From Planomicrobium sp. Y74 (lineage in GTDB: Bacteria; Bacillota; Bacilli; Bacillales_A; Planococcaceae), in contig NZ_RCWH01000005.1 of assembly GCF_003668635.1 (NCBI RefSeq), positions 1-64,000 of the forward strand: a DNA stretch of 64,000 bases, in the 5' to 3' direction. Of this stretch, positions 59,343 through 64,000 are shown piece after piece (positions within the stretch are counted from its first letter, which is position 1; every line of letters starts with the position of its first letter). A model generated the notes under the pieces. That model ran no database searches. It saw only the letters and a program-made list of their open reading frames with translations, and was not told the origin of the DNA. A program made the position numbers and the translations under genes.

Positions 59343-59539
59343 GTTTTTGCAATAATTCGTAAAAAGGGTAAAAAAGTAATGGGAAATTTCAGATTTTACT
59401 TAACAAAAAGATTTTAAAATAGTACGAAAATACTCGTTACAGGAAAATAAACCTATATAGCAAAAACCAATTGAATTCCTTCTTCAAACAGAGCGATATC
59501 TTAGCTTGGAGAAATAATATCCTTAATTTCCAAATAAAC

Positions 59540-59565
59540 TGAAACGTTTTTCAATTCTCTCCGTA
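59540..59565 (+). promoter_or_regulatory. SigW-type promoter of the flotillin gene
   Basis: TGAAAC (59540-59545), exactly 16 bp, CGTA (59562-59565): a full match to the SigW consensus. In B. subtilis the yuaFGI (floT) operon belongs to the SigW regulon. Confidence 0.85.
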
Positions 59566-59616
59566 TTAAATAGTGAGCAATATAAATAAAAATCTGTTTA
59601 AAGGGGAGATGCACGA

Positions 59617-61116
59617 ATGTTAGAATCAATCGGATACGCGACACTGGGGATTGCGGTGCTGATCGTCGCAGTTCTGGCTGGTATCGGGTACTTTTTCTGG
59701 GTTAGATTCCGTTACCGTACAGCCAAATCAAACGAAGCATTGATCATTACAGGACCGAAACTGGGGGATCCTGAAAAAGATACGAATATATTTACCGATG
59801 AAGAAGGAAGGTCCATGAAGATAATTCGGGGCGGCGGTTATCGTCTGCGCCGTTTCCAGACTTCCACACCTGTTAATCTGACTTCATTTCAATTGAAGCT
59901 TTCGACACCGCGCGTTTACACAATTGCCGGAGTGCCGATTGTGGCGGATGCAGTAGCCATGGTGAAAGTTGCCGATACCTTGAATGGCATCGCCAATTAC
60001 GCCGAGCAATTCCTCGGCAAAGAACAGAATGAGATCGAAACGGAAATCATCGAAGTGCTTGGAAGTAACCTGCGTGCAATCCTGTCGAAGATGACGGTCG
60101 AAGATATTAATGGAGACCGTGAGAAATTCAATCAGGACGTCCAGGAAGTTGCGCAAAAGCAGCTTGATTTGATGGGCTTTAAAATCACTTCTCTTGGGCT
60201 GACCGATTTGCGCGATGCAGATGAGCAAAATGGCTACTTGGAAAACCTGGGGCGGCCGAGAATCGCTGAAGTCCGCAAACAGGCTGAAATCGCAGAGGCG
60301 GAGACAGACCGAGAAACGCGGATTCAGCGTGCGCGTACAGACCAAGAAGCGAAAGAAGAAGAATATAAACGCCAGATTTCAATTGCCGAATCACGTAAAG
60401 AGAAAGACATCAAGGATGCCGCGTTCAAAGAAGAAACTGAACGGGCCCGGGCGAAATCCGAGCAATCCTATGAGCTTGAAAAAGTGAAGCTTGCGAAAGA
60501 AATTCAGGACGAAGAACTGAACCTGAAATTCATGGAGCGGGAACGCGCCGTTACATTGGAAGAAGAAGAAAGCAAAGTGCGAAAAACCAAAGCGGATGCT
60601 ACATATTATGAAACCACGCGTGCGGCGGAAGCGGAAGCCCGCAAATCTGTTATCAGCGGTGAAGCGAAAGCGAAAATCCGCCGCGACGAAGGTGCCGCAG
60701 AAGCGGAAGTTATCCGTGAACGAGGAAAAGCGGAAGCCGAATCACGTAAATTGCTTGCTGAGGCGATGGAACAGCATGGCGATGTCATCATCACCGAGAA
60801 ATTGATCGATATGCTGCCGATATTCGCTGAAAAAGTCGCTCAGCCACTGAACAATATCGATTCAGTAAAAATCATCGATTCCGGCAATGGCCAAGGAATC
60901 CCTTCATTTGGCCGCAGTGTCACCAAAACCATGGTCGATATGCAGGAGCCATTGAAGGAAATGACAGGAATCGATATCGGGGAGCTATTGAAATCCTACG
61001 TCGGCAAAACGCCGAACCAAGTCGTGCAGGCTGCTCCAAATCCGCAGCCGGGAAACGACGCGGACAATGATTTGCCAAATGAAGAACACTCAGATTTGGA
61101 AGCAGATGATCAGTAA
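59617..61116 (+). CDS. floT: Flotillin-like membrane microdomain protein
   Basis: A 499-residue flotillin (FloT/YuaG). One N-terminal hydrophobic hairpin (residues 8-30) is followed by the SPFH/band 7 domain (about 35-215) and a long coiled coil rich in Glu/Ala/Lys repeats (215-400), then a flexible tail with GQGIPSFGRSVTKTMV. It organises fluid membrane domains and responds to cell-wall stress. AAGGGGAG precedes the start. The NfeD-type partner gene (yuaF) found next to floT in Bacillus is missing here. Controlled by the SigW promoter at 59540. Confidence 0.95.
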   Translation: MLESIGYATLGIAVLIVAVLAGIGYFFWVRFRYRTAKSNEALIITGPKLGDPEKDTNIFTDEEGRSMKIIRGGGYRLRRFQTSTPVNLTSFQLKLSTPRVYTIAGVPIVADAVAMVKVADTLNGIANYAEQFLGKEQNEIETEIIEVLGSNLRAILSKMTVEDINGDREKFNQDVQEVAQKQLDLMGFKITSLGLTDLRDADEQNGYLENLGRPRIAEVRKQAEIAEAETDRETRIQRARTDQEAKEEEYKRQISIAESRKEKDIKDAAFKEETERARAKSEQSYELEKVKLAKEIQDEELNLKFMERERAVTLEEEESKVRKTKADATYYETTRAAEAEARKSVISGEAKAKIRRDEGAAEAEVIRERGKAEAESRKLLAEAMEQHGDVIITEKLIDMLPIFAEKVAQPLNNIDSVKIIDSGNGQGIPSFGRSVTKTMVDMQEPLKEMTGIDIGELLKSYVGKTPNQVVQAAPNPQPGNDADNDLPNEEHSDLEADDQ

Positions 61117-61123
61117 TTCCCTC

Positions 61124-61199
61124 ATATCCTTTTATCCACAGAAATAAATCTGTGGATAAAGGGATATTCTTTTTTCTGTCGAATATCCACTGTGGATAA
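61124..61199 (+). terminator. floT terminator made of DnaA-box sequences
   Basis: ATATCCTTTTATCCACAGA pairs with TCTGTGGATAAAGGGATAT (61124-61168) and TTCTTTTTT follows. The arms contain perfect DnaA boxes TTATCCACA (61132-61140) and TGTGGATAA (61151-61159); a third perfect box lies at 61191-61199. Confidence 0.75.
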
Positions 61200-61273
61200 G
61201 TAAAAGTGGAATATGGACGGTCCTGTCAATTGGAGCTGTCTGATGTTTCATTTATCGACAGGAGGAGAATGGA

Positions 61274-62197
61274 TTGAAAATCGACGTGATCAGGCATTCA
61301 GAATGGGCCGGAACCAAATTCACCCTTCATTTAATTTCTCAAATCCTCGGAAAGATAAAATTGGAAACAGCGCAGCAGGAACCACAATGGGCACATGTAG
61401 CTTTGGATATTACGCCTGACGGGTTCAGTACAGGATTATTGTTTACAGAGAATCAGGCTTTTCAAGTAGATACAGACATTCGCAACAGCCGTATTCTCAT
61501 AAATGTAGAGGGAGATACACAAAGCATCAGCCTTGAACCTTCCAAATCGATCAAATGGTATCATGACGAGATCTTTAGCGCATTATCATCCCGAGGAATC
61601 GATTTGAAAATCAACCCGAAACCGCAGGAAATGGCCTATACCACTCCAATGGATGAAGATGATACGCCACTCGAATTCGATCAGCAGAGCGCTATGGAGG
61701 GACTCAAGCTGTTTCAGTTTGCGTTATTGGAACAAAGGAAGTTTATAGCACCGATGCGCTGCCGGAAAATGAAACCTGCCTTGTTTTGGGGGACATTCGA
61801 TGTCTCATTATTGATACTGCCCGGCATCATAGAACCTTTTCCGGAAGACCGGGTCATCGAAAAAGCGGCTTTTGACGAGCAGATGATCGAATACGGCTTT
61901 TGGCTGGGTGATGATCAAACAGAGATACCCACCTTTTTCGTTTTGCCTTATCCATTCCAGTACAATTATTTGAATTCACCTTCCATCAAGCCTTCTGAAG
62001 CATTTTACGATGAAACGAAAAGTGAATATTTCCTCCCTTTGGATGCCGTAGCTGCAAAGGAAAATCCAACTGCTGAGATACAAGAGTTTTTCCGTTCCAC
62101 CTTTGACGCTCTGGTTGATGAACTGAACTGGCAAGGCTGCGATTATTATTTCACTCCATTAAAAATGAAAGAACAGGCGTCAGGGAATCAGCAATAG
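61274..62197 (+). CDS. DUF5996 family protein
   Basis: A 307-residue protein of DUF5996, marked by SEWAGTKFTLHLISQILGKI and PQWAHVALDITPDGFSTGLL, with CRKMKPALFWGTFDVSLLIL and PYPFQYNYLNSPSIKPSEAF further on. TTG start behind GGAGGAGAA. It is soluble and without signal peptide. Conserved His, Trp and Asp suggest an enzyme, but no activity is known to me. Confidence 0.82.
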   Translation: MKIDVIRHSEWAGTKFTLHLISQILGKIKLETAQQEPQWAHVALDITPDGFSTGLLFTENQAFQVDTDIRNSRILINVEGDTQSISLEPSKSIKWYHDEIFSALSSRGIDLKINPKPQEMAYTTPMDEDDTPLEFDQQSAMEGLKLFQFALLEQRKFIAPMRCRKMKPALFWGTFDVSLLILPGIIEPFPEDRVIEKAAFDEQMIEYGFWLGDDQTEIPTFFVLPYPFQYNYLNSPSIKPSEAFYDETKSEYFLPLDAVAAKENPTAEIQEFFRSTFDALVDELNWQGCDYYFTPLKMKEQASGNQQ

Positions 62198-62236
62198 TTC
62201 GTTTGGAGAATATAAAAGCGTTTAGAGGAGTGAATT

Positions 62237-62578
62237 ATGAAATATTTAATAATTTTATTGTTGCTTTTTTTATTAGCAAGCTGCAGTTCTCCCGTTGATT
62301 CATTTGAAGGAGAAATTTGGGATATGAAATCAAATACATTGCTGGTTGATTGCTCATCAACTGTTAATAGAGATGCGGAGGGAGATATTCCAAGTGTGGC
62401 CTACTTATGTAATGTGGAAGTCACCGAAGATACTGTCATTACCAATGCGAATAGTGAACAAATAAATATTAATGACTTGAAAGAAGAACAATTCGTTCAA
62501 ATTATCCTGGATGAAGAAAAAGATATAAGCCCAAAGAATAGAGATGTTACCGCTGCGGAAATTATCGTCTTAAACTAA
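62237..62578 (+). CDS. Small lipoprotein, hypothetical
   Basis: A 113-residue lipoprotein with a 17-residue signal and lipobox LLASC. The mature part (SFEGEIWDMKSNTLLVDCSS, VAYLCNVEVTEDTVITNANS) resembles the small OB-fold domain of DUF3221/YobA-type lipoproteins and has two cysteines that may form a disulfide. The start follows TAGAGGAG. Function unknown. Confidence 0.73.
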   Translation: MKYLIILLLLFLLASCSSPVDSFEGEIWDMKSNTLLVDCSSTVNRDAEGDIPSVAYLCNVEVTEDTVITNANSEQININDLKEEQFVQIILDEEKDISPKNRDVTAAEIIVLN

Positions 62579-62631
62579 AGGAAGTGCGAGGTAAATAATG
62601 AATAAACATGCTGCCTTTTAGTGTAACTTTT

Positions 62632-62665
62632 AAAAACCTCAATATTTTTAGAGGTTTTTATTTTG
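62632..62665 (+). terminator. Rho-independent terminator
   Basis: AAAAACCTC (62632-62640) pairs with GAGGTTTTT (62651-62659), followed by ATTTT. The following stretch up to 62790 is AT-rich and holds nothing recognised. Confidence 0.8.
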
Positions 62666-62792
62666 CGGAAAAAACGGAATTTTTATTTAGTAGTGCAATT
62701 ACTAATTGAGTGTAAATTATAACGAACTCCAATAAATTCATAAAACTGATCATAAACTTCTTGCAGAACCAGTTATTTCATTATATGATGTA

Positions 62793-62813
62793 AAACGTAA
62801 TAATTACTATTTA
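62793..62813. promoter_or_regulatory. Zur box upstream of rpmG
   Basis: AAACGTAATAATTACTATTTA matches the Zur operator with inverted arms CGTAAT and ATTAC. It lies 31 bp before the rpmG start and would cover its promoter. Confidence 0.8.
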
Positions 62814-62843
62814 TAAATTGATAATTTTTAAGGAGGAATAAAT

Positions 62844-62993
62844 ATGAGAGTCAACATCACATTGGCGTGCACCGAGACGGGGGATCGCAATTATTCAACG
62901 GTAAAAAATAAGCGCAATAATCCGGAACGGATTGAACTGAAGAAATATTGTCCGCGTCTCCGTAAAGTAACGTTGCACAGAGAAACAAAATAA
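62844..62993 (+). CDS. rpmG: Ribosomal protein L33, zinc-independent form
   Basis: A 49-residue L33 ([20 protein letters not shown]). The zinc-binding form has C-x2-C twice; here the positions read CTET and CPRL, so one cysteine of each pair is lost and zinc cannot be held in the usual way. Such C-minus paralogues replace the zinc protein in ribosomes when zinc is scarce and so free zinc. Strong AAGGAGGAA site. A Zur box lies upstream. Confidence 0.93.
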   Translation: MRVNITLACTETGDRNYSTVKNKRNNPERIELKKYCPRLRKVTLHRETK

Positions 62994-63011
62994 AAAAATT
63001 TACGGTTTTAC

Positions 63012-63032
63012 AAATCGTAATCATTACTAATA
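63012..63032. promoter_or_regulatory. Zur box upstream of rpsN
   Basis: AAATCGTAATCATTACTAATA matches the Zur consensus, with arms CGTAAT and ATTAC, 21 bp before the rpsN start. Confidence 0.82.
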
Positions 63033-63053
63033 AAGCGCAAGGAGGTAAAGAAG

Positions 63054-63323
63054 ATGGCCAAAAAATCTAAAATAGCAAAAGCCAGAAAGCAGGAACTGGC
63101 GGTTGCGCGGTACATCGATTACCGGAAAGAACTCAAAGCAAACGGTGAATATGAAGAATTGAACAAGCTGCCCAAGGATTCGTCGCCTGTCCGGTTGAAA
63201 AATCGCTGCATGGTGACCGGAAGGCCAAGAGGCTATATGCGTAAATTCGGAATGTCTCGCATCTTGTTCCGTGAACTGGCTCATAAAGGGCAGATTCCGG
63301 GAATCAGGAAAGCAAGCTGGTAA
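63054..63323 (+). CDS. rpsN: Ribosomal protein S14, zinc-independent form
   Basis: An 89-residue S14 of the long, zinc-free type (YhzA in B. subtilis). It contains the S14 core [20 protein letters not shown] but lacks the two C-x2-C pairs of the 61-residue zinc form. It keeps 30S assembly going in zinc starvation. Site AAGGAGG. A second Zur box lies upstream, so its expression need not depend on read-through from rpmG. Confidence 0.95.
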   Translation: MAKKSKIAKARKQELAVARYIDYRKELKANGEYEELNKLPKDSSPVRLKNRCMVTGRPRGYMRKFGMSRILFRELAHKGQIPGIRKASW

Positions 63324-63360
63324 AGAACAAAAACTTTGAAAATGAATTGAGGAAATCCAG

Positions 63361-64000
63361 ATGAAAAAAATATTGATGCCAATCTTGCTTCTTTTAATAG
63401 CAAGCGGCTGCGGAAACGCTGAAGAAAGTACATCTACCGTTGAAACAGGCAATGCAGCAACAGAAGAAAAGATGAATATCTATACGACCGTTTATCCTCT
63501 TACATACTTCACGGAACGTATTGGCGGCGAGCGGGTAAATGTACAGTCGATCTATCCGGCGGGTTCGAACGAGCATACATTTGAACCGACGCAAAAAGAC
63601 ATGATTGCGCTTGCTGACGCAGACGCCGTGTTTTATATCGGATTGGGTCTTGAAGGTTTTATTGATAGTGCCAAACAGACTCTAAGCAATGAAAATGTTG
63701 AATTCGTTGCCACTGCTGAGGCGATTCCGGAAGCTGGGCTTGGTGAAGGGCATGCAAATGAAGAAGGAACGGAAGAAGAGCATGACCATGCGAATGAAGA
63801 AGGAACGGAAGAAGAGCATGACCATGCAAATGAAGAAGGAACAGAAGAAGAGCATGACGACCACGCGCATGAAGAAGGAACGGAAGAAGAGCACGACCAT
63901 GCACATGAAGTGGATCCGCATGTCTGGATTTCTCCGGTACTCAGTCAACAGCTCGCGGAATCCATCAAGGATGAATTGATTGAGCGTGACAGCGAAAATG
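63361..64000 (+). CDS. znuA: Zinc ABC transporter substrate-binding lipoprotein (partial)
   Basis: The frame from ATG 63361 runs off the window (213 residues seen). Signal peptide and lipobox IASGC; then the cluster A-I binding-protein fold: IYTTVYPLTYFTERIGGERV, the first zinc His in PAGSNEHTFEPTQKD, and a His/Glu-rich loop followed by DPHVWISPVLSQQLAESI with the second His. The loop (residues 131-182) has four tandem 12-13 residue repeats of the type HANEEGTEEEHD. It captures zinc for an ABC importer, whose genes probably follow. Part of the Zur regulon with rpmG and rpsN (37 bp after rpsN). Confidence 0.92.
   Translation, partial: MKKILMPILLLLIASGCGNAEESTSTVETGNAATEEKMNIYTTVYPLTYFTERIGGERVNVQSIYPAGSNEHTFEPTQKDMIALADADAVFYIGLGLEGFIDSAKQTLSNENVEFVATAEAIPEAGLGEGHANEEGTEEEHDHANEEGTEEEHDHANEEGTEEEHDDHAHEEGTEEEHDHAHEVDPHVWISPVLSQQLAESIKDELIERDSEN

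Noticed and set aside
63659-63948. Two minus-strand frames rich in His, Leu and Phe
   Set aside because: Antisense shadows of the tandem repeats in the zinc lipoprotein gene.

Overview
The window looks like a chromosomal segment of a low-to-mid GC Gram-positive bacterium of the order Bacillales, most likely Planococcaceae (Planococcus-like). Support: strong AGGAGG-type ribosome binding sites, frequent GTG/TTG starts, a SAM-I riboswitch, a T-box leader, ECF sigma/anti-sigma pairs, flotillin behind a SigW-type promoter, Zur-controlled spare ribosomal proteins, and a CRE plus XylR-like operator in front of a GH10 xylanase. The genus is inference. No rRNA, tRNA, CRISPR array or prophage was seen.

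Layout. 1-145: end of an IS3-family element. 0.2-9.6 kb: multi-PAS diguanylate cyclase, histidine phosphatase, EamA exporter, type I signal peptidase, PAP2 phosphatase, metallophosphoesterase, CorA-like channel. 9.6-11.3 kb: a Crp/Fnr-type regulator between two small DMT-family genes. 11.5-20.6 kb: methyltransferase, metallo-beta-lactamase fold protein, a T-box leader in front of a GNAT acetyltransferase and a serine hydrolase, a cation exchanger, Nudix and small lipoproteins. 20.8-24.9 kb: methionine-uptake operon (metN-metI-metQ plus an M20 hydrolase) under a SAM riboswitch. 25-27.4 kb: C39-like peptidase, a VTT-domain membrane protein that may start at AUU, and a secreted acidic protein. 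27.7-30.4 kb: DNA-alkylation repair (adaA-alkA-ogt, and a frameshifted tag). 30.4-36.5 kb: GNAT, APH-type kinase, Nudix, methyltransferase and metallo-beta-lactamase genes. 36.9-40.3 kb: two ECF sigma/anti-sigma operons. 41-47 kb: serine hydrolase, two orphan Opp-type permeases, DUF305 and YdbS/YdbT-like proteins. 47.1-48.2 kb: a GrdB-like gene with an in-frame UGA, a likely selenoprotein. 48.5-53.7 kb: K+ channel, MscS channel, third ECF pair, small membrane proteins. 54-57.9 kb: divergent SDR/TetR pair, DUF2785, GNAT-APH pair. 58-61.1 kb: xylanase and flotillin. 61.2-64 kb: DUF5996, a lipoprotein, and a Zur regulon (rpmG, rpsN, zinc-binding lipoprotein) running off the window.

The strongest unusual signals are: (i) the in-frame UGA at 47891 in a Sec-x-x-Cys context, with a GC-rich hairpin at SECIS-like distance; (ii) five intergenic arrays of short cores spaced exactly 20 or 21 bp, three of them near a near-identical hairpin; (iii) an isoleucine-type T-box leader in front of an acetyltransferase; (iv) two genes whose best Shine-Dalgarno sequences point to AUU or AUC starts; (v) duplicated ECF promoters, one driving only a truncated anti-sigma remnant.

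How the genes work together. Several modules are coherent: methionine salvage, alkylation repair, zinc starvation (zinc-free L33 and S14 release zinc while a His-rich binding lipoprotein captures it), xylan use under carbon control, and envelope-stress sigma circuits. Much of the remainder is the lineage-variable mix of Nudix, GNAT, APH and lipoprotein genes typical of Bacillales.
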